The notes: generated by a model from the sequence alone, not told the origin. A stretch of DNA of 64,000 nucleotides from Clostridia bacterium (GCA_029059705.1 JAIDVM010000010.1:1-64000), one strand, 5' to 3'. Shown: positions 25,984-34,050, counted from the stretch's first letter. Numbers and translations are program-made.

Positions 25984-26388
25984 ATGGAAGAAATTTCCGA
26001 AGCTTTTGAACAAACGGAAAACATTAACGTTTATAACGACGGCGTAAAAACCGTTTACGCGGCGGGCAGCGACAATTACGAAACGATTATGTCGTGCTGG
26101 AAAAAAACGATTGGCGGCGCGCACGACATGCCCGCTTTGGGCGTAAGTTTAAACCACCTTACGGTAAAGGAGCTCGAAAAAAATCTGTGGGTTGAATTCG
26201 ACTTCGGCAAGGCGCTCGTATGCAACGAAATGCCCTTTGAAAAGCTTTTAGTTCAGGTGGGAAAGGAGTATTACGGCTTTAATTTAATACGCTACAATTC
26301 CGCCCGCGGCTACGACGGCAGATGCTTTTATTTGGACCTTGACGGCAAAAATATGAACGATTTTTACGACTTGTTGGCTGATTTATAA
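25984..26388 (+). CDS. Hypothetical protein, 134 residues
   Basis: A soluble, mixed alpha/beta protein without signal or membrane segment. It follows nfnB by 57 nt on the same strand. AAGGA lies 12 nt before ATG 25984; an in-frame ATG at 25975 sits too close to that site. The pattern KNLWVEFDFGKALVCNEMPFEKLLVQV is not one I recognise. Function unknown. Confidence 0.55.
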   Translation: MEEISEAFEQTENINVYNDGVKTVYAAGSDNYETIMSCWKKTIGGAHDMPALGVSLNHLTVKELEKNLWVEFDFGKALVCNEMPFEKLLVQVGKEYYGFNLIRYNSARGYDGRCFYLDLDGKNMNDFYDLLADL

Positions 26389-26396
26389 GCTTTGCA

Positions 26397-26424
26397 AAGT
26401 ACTATGCTACGCATTAACTGCTAA
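26397..26424 (+). repeat. Short dispersed repeat, copy 2
   Basis: AAGTACTATG-CT-ACGCAT followed by TAACTGCTAA; matches 8320-8346 with few changes. It fills most of the gap between two genes. Confidence 0.5.
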
Positions 26425-26440
26425 AATTGGAGAAAATACA

Positions 26441-26857
26441 ATGAAAAACGTACAAAAGACTGTCGGTTTGATGGCCGACAAGCAAAAGGTTTGCTATATA
26501 TCCTATATAGACGAAAGCGGATTTCCGCAAACTCGGGCAATGCTTAAACCGCGCGAAAGGGACGGAATAAACACGTTTTATTTTTCAACGAATACCTCGT
26601 CCAAAAAAGTGAGCTGTTTTTTGAAAAACCCCAACGCCTGCGTTTACTTTGTAGACAAAAGGTTTTACCGCGGCGTCTGTCTTTCGGGCACGATAGAGGT
26701 TTTGCAAACAGCCGAAGCAAAGGAAAGGCTTTGGCGCGTCGGCGACAAAATGTATTATCCTTTGGGCGTGACCGACCCCGATTACTGCGTGTTAAAATTT
26801 ACCGCGGTTAAAGGCAGATATTATTCTTCCTTCAAAAGCGAGGAATTTGAAATTTAA
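26441..26857 (+). CDS. Pyridoxamine 5'-phosphate oxidase-like flavoprotein
   Basis: A 138-residue protein of the split-barrel FMN-binding fold. Conserved features include VCYISYIDESGFPQTRAM near residue 18 and FYFSTNTSSKKVSCFLKNPNACVYF near 52, typical of this family. Members bind FMN, heme or F420 and act as small oxidoreductases or stress proteins; the specific reaction is unknown. GGAGAA lies 6 nt before the ATG. A convergent terminator follows. Confidence 0.8.
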   Translation: MKNVQKTVGLMADKQKVCYISYIDESGFPQTRAMLKPRERDGINTFYFSTNTSSKKVSCFLKNPNACVYFVDKRFYRGVCLSGTIEVLQTAEAKERLWRVGDKMYYPLGVTDPDYCVLKFTAVKGRYYSSFKSEEFEI

Positions 26858-26869
26858 ATAAAAATAAAA

Positions 26870-26899
26870 AAGCGGGTTGCAAGACCCGCTTAAATTTTT
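26870..26899. terminator. Convergent (bidirectional) terminator
   Basis: AAGCGGGT (26870-26877), loop, ACCCGCTT (26884-26891), T-rich on the plus strand and A-rich upstream, so it serves genes from both sides. Confidence 0.8.
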
Positions 26900-26904
26900 G
26901 TTAT

Positions 26905-27162
26905 TTATTTGTTTTCAACCGATTTTTTGTATGCCGCAATCGCCTTCGAAAGCTGGTCGGGGCAGGAGGTGTTGTTGCGGCACTTCACGCCCGATAAAAG
27001 AGCGGCAACCTCGTCGATGTCTTTTCCTTCGACAAGCCGCGAAACGCCCTGCAAATTTCCGCTGCAGCCGCCTATGAATTTAACGCCGTGCAGCTTGTTG
27101 TTTTTGTCGACTTCAAAAAGAATTTGTCTTGAGCACGTGCCCGAAGTAAAATAAGTAAACAT
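26905..27162 (-). CDS. TSCPD-domain protein
   Basis: An 85-residue protein with the TSCPD-like motif at its C-terminal half (CRNNTSCPDQLSKAI) and Cys residues at GTCS and GGCSGN. Similar small proteins are widespread in anaerobes, and the domain also occurs at the end of vitamin B12-dependent ribonucleotide reductases, where it may bind metal. Function as a stand-alone protein is unknown. AAGGAG precedes the ATG; it follows the DUF4364 gene by 12 nt, so they form an operon. Confidence 0.8.
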   Translation of the reverse strand: MFTYFTSGTCSRQILFEVDKNNKLHGVKFIGGCSGNLQGVSRLVEGKDIDEVAALLSGVKCRNNTSCPDQLSKAIAAYKKSVENK

Positions 27163-27174
27163 CAGTAAAACTCC

Positions 27175-27699
27175 TTAATCGCAAAGATTTTCGTATACCA
27201 CCGCATAAACGTCGGCGGCTTTTTCTTCCCATTTTTTATAAATAGCTTTTGCGGTTTTTTTGTCGGGAACAACGAATTTAAGTTCCAAAATAGGTTGAAC
27301 GGGGGCTAAAATTTTCAAAACGACGGTAAAGGTGCCGTCCATGTTCTGAAAGTAGTCCGAGCGGCACTCCTGACGGTTGCGGTATCTTGCGCTGTTCTTT
27401 TTAACAAACTGCGAAATTTCTTCCCTTACGCTTTTGGGAATGTTGATATAAAAGTTCGCAAGCGTTTCTCTGCCGTCGGGTGTAATCGTGTAAAGCGTGT
27501 CGTCGTCCTCGTTTACTACGCAAATAAAATTGTCGTCCTTTAACTTGTGAATGACGTTTACGCAGTCCATGTAGCCCATCCAGCTGTTGGAGGTGGAGCA
27601 CATGTCCACGATAGTGCGTTCCGAAAGGGCGCTCTCCATCTTATCGAAGACGAAAAGAATTATTAATTTGTTGGTGGAGGTTTCGCCCGTGTTCAACAT
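27175..27699 (-). CDS. DUF4364-type winged-helix protein
   Basis: A 174-residue protein with an N-terminal winged helix (residues 8-75, ending DDTLYTITPDGRETLANF) and a C-terminal alpha/beta domain, fitting the DUF4364 family of probable regulators in Clostridia. ATG 27699 is chosen because the -10 box (27740-27745) lies upstream and the extra N-terminal residues of the longer frame are AT-driven and poorly protein-like. Target unknown. Confidence 0.7.
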   Translation of the reverse strand: MLNTGETSTNKLIILFVFDKMESALSERTIVDMCSTSNSWMGYMDCVNVIHKLKDDNFICVVNEDDDTLYTITPDGRETLANFYINIPKSVREEISQFVKKNSARYRNRQECRSDYFQNMDGTFTVVLKILAPVQPILELKFVVPDKKTAKAIYKKWEEKAADVYAVVYENLCD

Positions 27700-27739
27700 A
27701 ATAAAATAAAATCTTCTAAAAATTGCAAAATGTGAAATC

Positions 27740-27768
27740 ATTATACTTAATAATTTCCGAAAAATCAA
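27740..27768 (-). promoter_or_regulatory. Promoter of the DUF4364-TSCPD operon
   Basis: On the minus strand: TTGATT, 17-nt spacer, TATAAT. Confidence 0.6.
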
Positions 27769-27848
27769 GATATTTGTCTCAAAATAATTTAATTTTGATT
27801 TAAACTGTGTTATAATAAAAAAAATAATAAATTTACGGGAAACGGAAA

Positions 27849-28595
27849 ATGAACACAAGAGAACAGATTTTATCGTTTTTAGACTGTTGCAACGAGCTTT
27901 TTAAATGCAAATTTATTATGGCAACAACCAAAATAAAGGATATTTTAAAGTGCATAGTAAACTGCCCCGAGCTTTACAGGCTTTTCGAGGCGGTTACGCA
28001 AAACTTTAACTATCCCGAAGTAAAAGAGCAATGCCTTGTTAGTACCAACGACGGCGTTTATCCGCGCAGCTACATAATTTTGCCCCAAACGGTGGGCAAC
28101 CGTCTTGCGTTCATCTTTTGCCTTTTGGTGGAATTTGACAAAGGGACTTTGAGCTTTAACGACTTTTTGCGCAAATATTACCCCGAGGACGGAAGTTATT
28201 TCGCAAGCCACCGCGCGTTTTGCAATAACATAATTAAACCCTTGCAGGACGCCGTTTCGCAGGTTTTTGCGGAAGAGCTTGCCGCACCCGCGGAACAAAA
28301 CGCGCCCCAAACGCGCCCCGACGCGGGCAAGGCGCAGCTCATATCTGCAATTCTGCTTTCGATTTCCGAAGAAATCGAGTTTGTGCGCCAAAGCGGAATA
28401 AAAGCCGACGACAAGGGCGACGGCATAAAGATTTTAACGGCGCTCGCGCAAGCGGTAAGGGCTGAGGACGGCGACTTAATTGAAGCTTTAACCTACGGTT
28501 ACGATTATTTCGTGCTGTATCACAACTGCGTGTCAGGCGGCGTTGCGGCGCTTGTTCAGTCGGTGGCAAATTTTAAAGAATTGATTTCGGTATGA
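27849..28595 (+). CDS. Hypothetical protein, 248 residues
   Basis: A soluble, largely helical protein with an N-terminal region rich in Cys (residues 13-40). The middle has EQNAPQTRPDAGKAQ, a probable linker, and the rest is helical. No motif I recognise. It overlaps the start of the NUDIX gene by 4 nt, implying co-translation. The upstream intergenic region is shared with the divergent DUF4364 operon. Confidence 0.6.
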   Translation: MNTREQILSFLDCCNELFKCKFIMATTKIKDILKCIVNCPELYRLFEAVTQNFNYPEVKEQCLVSTNDGVYPRSYIILPQTVGNRLAFIFCLLVEFDKGTLSFNDFLRKYYPEDGSYFASHRAFCNNIIKPLQDAVSQVFAEELAAPAEQNAPQTRPDAGKAQLISAILLSISEEIEFVRQSGIKADDKGDGIKILTALAQAVRAEDGDLIEALTYGYDYFVLYHNCVSGGVAALVQSVANFKELISV

Positions 28596-29122
28596 GTTTT
28601 ATTGAAAAGAAAATAAGCGGCAAACGTATTTACGAAGGAAAAATTTTAAATCTCGAGGTGGACGAAGTGGTGCTGCCCGACGGTTCGGTTTCCTCCCGCG
28701 AGTGCGTCCGTCACCACGGCGGGGCTGCGGTTTTGTGCGTTTTGGACGGCAAAGTGCTGCTCGTAAAACAGTTCCGTTATTTATACGGAAAAGAAATTTA
28801 CGAAATCCCCGCGGGCAAGCTTGAAAAAGGCGAAAACCCGAAAGATGCTGCCGCAAGGGAGCTGAGGGAAGAAACGGGCTACGTTGCAAACGATTTAAAG
28901 CCTTTTTTAAAAATTTTTCCAACTCCCGGCTATACCGACGAAATTATTCACGTTTATCTCGCAAAATGCTGCGGTTTAGGCAGTCAACAGCTTGATAAGG
29001 GCGAGTTTTTAAACGTAAACCTCATAAAAATAGAAGAAGTTCTTAAAATGATAGAAAGCGGTGAAATCTGCGATTCAAAAACCGTTTCGGCAATTTACAA
29101 ATATCTTTACGAAAATAAGTAA
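28592..29122 (+). CDS. NUDIX hydrolase, ADP-ribose pyrophosphatase-like
   Basis: A 176-residue enzyme with a complete Nudix box GKLEKGENPKDAAARELREETGY near residue 72, where the Glu residues bind catalytic metal. The preceding VVLPDGSVSSRECVRHHGGAAVL and trailing FPTPGYTDE match ADP-ribose pyrophosphatases, which split ADP-ribose to AMP and ribose-5-phosphate. Its start overlaps the hypothetical gene before it; a terminator follows. Confidence 0.9.
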   Translation: MSFIEKKISGKRIYEGKILNLEVDEVVLPDGSVSSRECVRHHGGAAVLCVLDGKVLLVKQFRYLYGKEIYEIPAGKLEKGENPKDAAARELREETGYVANDLKPFLKIFPTPGYTDEIIHVYLAKCCGLGSQQLDKGEFLNVNLIKIEEVLKMIESGEICDSKTVSAIYKYLYENK

Positions 29123-29128
29123 AATAAT

Positions 29129-29160
29129 CCCCCGCCCAAACAAGAGCGGGGGTGTTTTTT
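29129..29160 (+). terminator. Terminator after the NUDIX gene
   Basis: CCCCCGC (29129-29135) and GCGGGGG (29146-29152), then TGTTTTTT. Confidence 0.85.
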
Positions 29161-29163
29161 GTT

Positions 29164-30075
29164 TTAGCCTTTCTTTTCCTTGCGGCGCTTGTCGTTTATT
29201 AGTTGCAGCGCGGCTTCGTCAATCACTGTTATGCCTTCTTCCTTGGCAATAGAAACCATTTGAGTGAGCGCAGCCTTTAAAAACACGCGCGGGATTTTAG
29301 TCAGCTTTGCGCAGGCTTCGTCGGTGAAGGTGACTTCGGGGTCTATGCGCTTTGCCGCATACTTAACCGAATTAATGTCGCCCTCTTTCGCCTGAATTTT
29401 TTCGGGGAAGGGCTTTTTAAAGGGGGAGCACCAAAAATTAGTGCTGTCGCGGTAACCGTAATCCACGGGCACGGACGGAAAGTCCTTAGCTTTAACGCCG
29501 TCTATAATCGCGTTATAATATTTTTCCTTCATCAAAATTTTATCTATTTTAAGAATAAAATGCGCGCCGAATTTGCTCGTTATGCCGTTAAAATTGCGGT
29601 AGGGCGGTTCGTAACCTTCTAAAAGCCCCGCCTTGTCAAGATAAGCGTCCTCTAAAGAGCTGTCCCAGGTGCACTCGAAAACCTGATAAGCTTCTTTAAC
29701 AATCTGCGGGCGTTCGCCGTCCGCCTCGCCTTTTTCAAGCGTAAAAATGCAGTTTTTCATCTTTTCGGCGGTCGTATCGCCGGGGAAGCCAAGCCTTACC
29801 GCCTCGCGGAAATACTTTTTGTCGTCGGTTATAAAGTTTAACGAAACTTTGCTGCCGCGTAAAATGTTTTGCGCCGTGTTAGAGCTGTTTCTCGCTTCCA
29901 AAATCATTGCGTAATAATCTTTGCCCGCAATGTAATAGGGGAAGCAAAGGGAGTACGCGCCCAAATTTGTCGCTCCGTTTTCCGAAAGCGTGCCCACGAG
30001 TATTGTCGGCATGGGAAAGAATGCGGAAGTCTGATAAAAGTTGTCTACAATCCTCAAATCCTTAAAAGAGCTCAT
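29164..30075 (-). CDS. Flavin reductase-like protein with C-terminal PCP_red-like domain
   Basis: A 303-residue protein. Residues 1-215 follow the flavin reductase/flavoredoxin split-barrel pattern (PMPTILVGTLSENGATNLGAYSLCFPYYI), which binds FMN and passes electrons. Residues about 245-295 (FTDEACAKLTKIPRVFLKAALTQM ... KEEGITVIDEAAL) resemble the small domain found at the end of protochlorophyllide reductase subunit B (PCP_red). GAGG lies 7 nt before the ATG, and a 35-nt inverted repeat lies just upstream. Role unknown; an anaerobic electron-transfer or detoxification flavoprotein is likely. Confidence 0.75.
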   Translation of the reverse strand: MSSFKDLRIVDNFYQTSAFFPMPTILVGTLSENGATNLGAYSLCFPYYIAGKDYYAMILEARNSSNTAQNILRGSKVSLNFITDDKKYFREAVRLGFPGDTTAEKMKNCIFTLEKGEADGERPQIVKEAYQVFECTWDSSLEDAYLDKAGLLEGYEPPYRNFNGITSKFGAHFILKIDKILMKEKYYNAIIDGVKAKDFPSVPVDYGYRDSTNFWCSPFKKPFPEKIQAKEGDINSVKYAAKRIDPEVTFTDEACAKLTKIPRVFLKAALTQMVSIAKEEGITVIDEAALQLINDKRRKEKKG

Positions 30076-30096
30076 AAATTACCTCAAATAATTTTT

Positions 30097-30131
30097 AAAT
30101 AGTTTTGTAAAAGATTTTTACAAAACTATTT
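30097..30131. promoter_or_regulatory. 14-bp perfect inverted repeat upstream of the flavin reductase gene
   Basis: AAATAGTTTTGTAA, 7-nt centre, TTACAAAACTATTT, placed 22-56 nt before the start codon. It lacks a T-tract in the direction of the upstream gene, so an operator is likelier than a terminator. Confidence 0.5.
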
Positions 30132-30158
30132 GTTATTACAATTTCATATTAGTGCGCG

Positions 30159-30824
30159 TCAAATTAACTCTTTCATATATATCTCAGATAATGTATCTTC
30201 TATTCTTTCATATAAAGCATAGTCACTTATGTTGTAGTAAATAGCTCGATAAAATATTTTTATAACAATGCAAACTAAAATTGCACATAACATTAAGGAA
30301 AATAGCAGCATTAACAACAAAATTAAATCTCTATTTGTTTGAAATTTTATTGATGACAATATTATGCTGGTAATAGACATAACTAAAGATAAAATAGAAA
30401 TAATAGTAAAATTTTTTGTTGATTTGCGTTGTAAAAGTCCTCTATAATATTTTATTGCTTCCTGAATTTTTGGGTAAGTGTTTATTTTGTGAGACTTAAG
30501 TATTGGTAATAAAATTTGTATGTCTTTTTTATTTAAATTACTTAGTGCCTTTATAATGTTGATAAAGTGAAAGTAATCTTTGAAGACAAAATTGCATTTT
30601 GCTTTTACTAAGAAATAAATAATTGTATATGCAATAATAATACTTAAACCAGCCAAAATTAAATTAGATAATAATATTACCAACCAATGATTAAAAATAC
30701 TGAATAATATTAAGAAAACTATAATGTAAATTAAGAATAAAGCCGAAAATGAAATAATAACTATTATATCTAATTTTCTATCTATTAATTCATTTTTAAA
30801 ATCACAAATTAATTTATCGTACAT
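30159..30824 (-). CDS. AT-rich four-helix membrane protein of unknown function
   Basis: A 221-residue protein with two pairs of membrane helices (about residues 20-42, 48-72 and 140-162, 168-192) separated by a cytoplasmic helical segment. Codon use is much more AT-rich (Ile, Asn, Lys, Leu as TTA) than in the core genes, pointing to recent acquisition. GGTGA lies 7 nt before the ATG. No family recognised. Confidence 0.5.
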   Translation of the reverse strand: MYDKLICDFKNELIDRKLDIIVIISFSALFLIYIIVFLILFSIFNHWLVILLSNLILAGLSIIIAYTIIYFLVKAKCNFVFKDYFHFINIIKALSNLNKKDIQILLPILKSHKINTYPKIQEAIKYYRGLLQRKSTKNFTIISILSLVMSITSIILSSIKFQTNRDLILLLMLLFSLMLCAILVCIVIKIFYRAIYYNISDYALYERIEDTLSEIYMKELI

Positions 30825-30900
30825 TAAATTTCACCGAAATGCAAAAATTTACTTAAAAAAACTTTACGATGAGAGTAGAATAGTAGTCACCAAAAAATTG

Positions 30901-31560
30901 TTATATTGTCTTTAACGTTTGTTTTACTTTTTCCAAATCCGTTTCGCATAAAAGCGGCAGAATATCCGCAAGCTTTTCGGGCGCAAAATCCCACCATTTC
31001 GTTTGCAATAACAGCTTGATAAGCTCGTCGTCAAACCGCTTTTTAATAAGCCTTGCGGGGTTTCCTCCAACAACGCTGTAAGGCTCCACGTTTTTTGCAA
31101 CAACGGAATATGCCGCTATAATGCTGCCGTCGCCGATTTTTACGCCCGGCATAATAACGCTTTCGCGCCCAATCCACACGTCGTTGCCGATAACCGTATC
31201 GCCCTTGAAGGGAAGCTGCTCCAAATGCGGAGGCGTGTTCTCTTGCCACGCGCCCCCGAAAACGTTAAAGGGATAGGTGGTAACGCTTGAAAGCCTGTGG
31301 TTTGCCGCGCCCATAATAAATTTAACGTTTTGCGCAATTTGACAAAATTTACCGATAATCAGCTTGTCGCCGAATTCGGGATAGTTAAACAAAACGTTGT
31401 TGCGTTCGAATTCCGTTGCCGCAACGTCGTCGTCATAATAAGTATAATCGCCGATAATTATATTCGGCGCTTTAACAACGTTTTTAATAAAACACGAGGT
31501 CTTGTATTCGTTTGGGAAAATTGCGTCGGTGTTCGGCGCTTTAACGTCTTTATTTTTCAT
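30901..31560 (-). CDS. Vat/CatB-type acetyltransferase (left-handed beta-helix)
   Basis: A 219-residue hexapeptide-repeat enzyme. The repeats run through [20 protein letters not shown] and [29 protein letters not shown]. The catalytic His lies in GAANHRLSS near residue 86. The flanking [10 protein letters not shown] and [13 protein letters not shown] closely resemble streptogramin A acetyltransferases (Vat), although relatives acetylate chloramphenicol or unknown xenobiotics. It lies 12 nt downstream of the 88-residue gene and is likely co-transcribed with it. Activity is unproven. Confidence 0.85.
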   Translation of the reverse strand: MKNKDVKAPNTDAIFPNEYKTSCFIKNVVKAPNIIIGDYTYYDDDVAATEFERNNVLFNYPEFGDKLIIGKFCQIAQNVKFIMGAANHRLSSVTTYPFNVFGGAWQENTPPHLEQLPFKGDTVIGNDVWIGRESVIMPGVKIGDGSIIAAYSVVAKNVEPYSVVGGNPARLIKKRFDDELIKLLLQTKWWDFAPEKLADILPLLCETDLEKVKQTLKTI

Positions 31561-31572
31561 GTAATAAATACC

Positions 31573-31839
31573 TTATTTGCATTGTAATTTTATCAGGCGC
31601 ATCGCTTCTTCCTCGGTCAGCTCTTCGTAGTCGCCGAATGTATAACCGCAGCAATTCATAGTTGCGTCGGAAAGACTTAAACTCATGTTATAGTCGTTTA
31701 TCCACTCGCCGTCTATGTAAAATTCAAAACGGTTGCTTGCACACAAGTTGTTTCCTGTTTCTTCTCTTGCAATATGACCGTTGTGATAATCATAATATAA
31801 ATACTTGGCGGGTACGTTTTTTTCTTCGGGCTTTGACAT
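31573..31839 (-). CDS. Hypothetical protein, 88 residues
   Basis: A small acidic soluble protein containing YYDYHNGHIAREETG and CCGYTFGDYEELTEEEAMRLI. GAGAGG lies 9 nt before the ATG. It is the first gene of a probable two-gene unit with the Vat-like acetyltransferase. No function can be assigned. Confidence 0.5.
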   Translation of the reverse strand: MSKPEEKNVPAKYLYYDYHNGHIAREETGNNLCASNRFEFYIDGEWINDYNMSLSLSDATMNCCGYTFGDYEELTEEEAMRLIKLQCK

Positions 31840-31983
31840 AACTTTTTGCCTCTCAAATTGTCTTATGATATTATAATTTAGTTTATCCTTATTTAATTAT
31901 TTAGTCAAGCGTATAAAATAAACGAACGGTAAAAGAAGCGGTGCGCAAACCGATTTAGCAACAAAACTCTTATACGTCAAAAA

Positions 31984-32008
31984 AGACAGGTAAAAACCTG
32001 TCTTTTTT
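31984..32008. terminator. Bidirectional terminator at the end of the restriction-modification operon
   Basis: AGACAGGT, loop AAAA, ACCTGTCT, flanked by A and T runs on both sides, so it can stop transcripts from either direction. Confidence 0.85.
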
Positions 32009-32045
32009 GCTGGTGGAGTATAAGCAACCTAAAACGAATAATTTA

Positions 32046-32939
32046 TTATTTTTTAGGATACTTTGTTTTCACATCTGAAAGAAATTGTTCCACCATATTT
32101 TCGTGGTTATGTAAAAACCATTGAATATGATTTTTTATATAATCCTTACGATATTCTATATTATTCAAATCATTCGGTACTCTATACATTCGCGTATCAA
32201 TACTATCAAAGCCTGTAAAAGGTTGTTCTAATCGTTCGTGCGCCATAGTAATATAATCACTATTATTATCAAAACCTATAAAGTTTCTATTTAGTTGTTG
32301 ACATACTCTTGCGCTTGTACCAGACCCAACAAAAGGGTCAACAACTAAATCACCAATATTTGATGAGGCTAACACCATACGTTCAATCAATCCTTCTGGT
32401 TTTTGCGTTGGATGAGATTGTCTATTTTGATTGCAATAATGCACATGACTAAACTCCCAAACATTGCCTGGATTAGCTCCACGCATATTATTTACACTTC
32501 GATAAAATTTTTGTGGTATTCTAATATCATCAAGATTAAACGTAAAATTACTGCTTTTTGTAAACATCAAAATGTCATCGTGGCGTGGACTAAATCCTTT
32601 TGTTTTTCCTATGCCTTGCGTATAGTACCAAGTTATCCAACTATTAAATAAAAAACCGAGTTCCTTATCTAATAACTGATAAATATATGAAATATATTTC
32701 ATACCCATAAAGACATAAATGGTGCCCGTCGGTTTTAGTATGCGTTTTGCTTCAAGTAACCATTGTTTTGAAAATTCCAAATATTGTTCAAAATTTAAAT
32801 GATCAGAGTTTATGCCATAATTTTTAGAAAGGTTATAGGGAGGGTCTGTTACAATTAAATCAACTGTTTCACTCTTAATGTTTTTTAAGCCGTCAATTAC
32901 ATCTGTACAGTTTAATTCTATTTTTAATTCTTTATCCAC
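32046..32939 (-). CDS. Type II DNA methyltransferase, beta class (N6-adenine probable)
   Basis: A 297-residue enzyme with catalytic motif DPPY (residues 32-35, TDPPYNLSKNYG) preceding the AdoMet-binding motif FVGSGTSARV (near 203), an order typical of beta-class methyltransferases. DPPY favours N6-adenine. The stretch between (about 90-180) would hold the target-recognition domain. Its start overlaps the restriction gene by 16 nt, so it protects against that enzyme. Target sequence unknown. Confidence 0.88.
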   Translation of the reverse strand: MDKELKIELNCTDVIDGLKNIKSETVDLIVTDPPYNLSKNYGINSDHLNFEQYLEFSKQWLLEAKRILKPTGTIYVFMGMKYISYIYQLLDKELGFLFNSWITWYYTQGIGKTKGFSPRHDDILMFTKSSNFTFNLDDIRIPQKFYRSVNNMRGANPGNVWEFSHVHYCNQNRQSHPTQKPEGLIERMVLASSNIGDLVVDPFVGSGTSARVCQQLNRNFIGFDNNSDYITMAHERLEQPFTGFDSIDTRMYRVPNDLNNIEYRKDYIKNHIQWFLHNHENMVEQFLSDVKTKYPKK

Positions 32940-33688
32940 CCGTGCAACCTCGCTTCTCTAAACCAATCGTCTTCCGTTCGCCTACTACTACGTAAATATT
33001 TTTTATCAAGCATTTGGCAAAATTCCCAAGTAGTGTGATACTGATAATTAACATAATGAATATCTTTAATTTGTATTTGTCCCGTTCCCAAGGCTGGATT
33101 ATAATTTATATCATATTCGGAAATATATTTTAAGTCATAAGCTTGCGCCTCTGTAATTTCCATTATTCCATCAATCATCATTGTTGTTTCATTACGCCGT
33201 GAAAAAACTTTATGCTTTATACTCAATATAATAAATAAGAAATCAGGGTCCTTTATGTATTCTGTACGAATACGACTAAACGAAGTAATATTTGGTCCTT
33301 TCCCCGAATTTGGAATATCTTCGGCGGTAGCTTTTACATCAACGTTTCCAGTGCAAAAATCGCCCTTAACTTTAAACTGTAAAATTATATCTGCAACACC
33401 CAAACGTTGTTGCACTTCAACATTTATTAGATTATATGTATTATTAACATCATCTTTAATATCAGCAAAAACTTCTCCACACCAAGCCTCAACCATAGGT
33501 CCAGCAATCTTATTGATATTTTCAAGAGGCAAACCCATTTTAAGATTAGTATTGATAAAAATACGATTGGTTTTAGTTTTTATGCGTTGGTTTAAAATGT
33601 TTTTAATGCTGGCGCAAATAAAATCTGAATTGTGTTTGTAATTATCAGACTCTACTGGAATTTTGAAAATAGCTTCTTCGTATTTCAT
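32924..33688 (-). CDS. Probable type II restriction endonuclease (PD-D/ExK fold)
   Basis: A 254-residue protein with a plausible nuclease core: Glu91 in NVEVQQRLG, Asp100 in GVADIILQF and Asp117-Val-Lys119 in GNVDVKATA, fitting the D...D-x-K catalytic pattern. It lies directly upstream of and overlapping the methyltransferase. The C-terminus ends RRTEDDWFREARLHGWIKN. I cannot place it in a named restriction-enzyme family. AAGGAA lies 8 nt before the ATG, behind a good promoter. Both genes are AT-rich compared with the core genome. Confidence 0.75.
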   Translation of the reverse strand: MKYEEAIFKIPVESDNYKHNSDFICASIKNILNQRIKTKTNRIFINTNLKMGLPLENINKIAGPMVEAWCGEVFADIKDDVNNTYNLINVEVQQRLGVADIILQFKVKGDFCTGNVDVKATAEDIPNSGKGPNITSFSRIRTEYIKDPDFLFIILSIKHKVFSRRNETTMMIDGIMEITEAQAYDLKYISEYDINYNPALGTGQIQIKDIHYVNYQYHTTWEFCQMLDKKYLRSSRRTEDDWFREARLHGWIKN

Positions 33689-33723
33689 TGGCGGTTTTTC
33701 CTTAAAATAAAAATTACATATTT

Positions 33724-33752
33724 ATCATAACACAAAACTCATTCATTTTCAA
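33724..33752 (-). promoter_or_regulatory. Promoter of the restriction-modification operon
   Basis: On the minus strand: TTGAAA, 17-nt spacer, TATGAT. No controller-protein gene is present. Confidence 0.65.
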
Positions 33753-33810
33753 GCTTATTAGATAGGCAAAATAGCCTTTGGCGTCGTGGCGGGTGCTTGA
33801 TATATTGTCG

Positions 33811-33845
33811 TATAAAAAAAGTACGAACGCAATGGTTCGTACTTT
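33811..33845 (-). terminator. Terminator of the five-tRNA operon
   Basis: AAAGTACGAAC (33818-33828) pairs with GTTCGTACTTT (33835-33845); on the minus strand a run of T follows. Confidence 0.9.
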
Positions 33846-33853
33846 AACTATAG

Positions 33854-33938
33854 TGGTGGGAGGTGGTGGATTCGAACCACCGAAGTCGGAGACGTCAGAT
33901 TTACAGTCTGATGCATTTGGCCACTCTGCAAACCGCCC
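33854..33938 (-). tRNA. tRNA-Tyr (GTA)
   Basis: Type II tRNA with a 13-nt variable arm. Anticodon loop CTGTAAA gives GTA. T stem GGTGG/CCACC is perfect. CCA is encoded. Acceptor GGGCGGT against ACCTCCC leaves a C-T mismatch at pair 4-69. Confidence 0.93.
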
Positions 33939-33974
33939 ATATTAAATTTATACCCCGTCTAAGCGGGGTAATGC

Positions 33975-34050
33975 TGGAGCTGGTGATTGGAATCGAACCC
34001 ACAACCTGCTGATTACAAATCAGCTGCTCTGCCAATTGAGCTACACCAGC
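33975..34050 (-). tRNA. tRNA-Thr (TGT)
   Basis: Acceptor GCTGGTG/CACCAGC, anticodon stem GCTGA/TCAGC, loop TTTGTAA, anticodon TGT; CCA encoded. T stem GTGGG/CCAAT has a G-A mismatch at pair 51-63. Confidence 0.93.
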
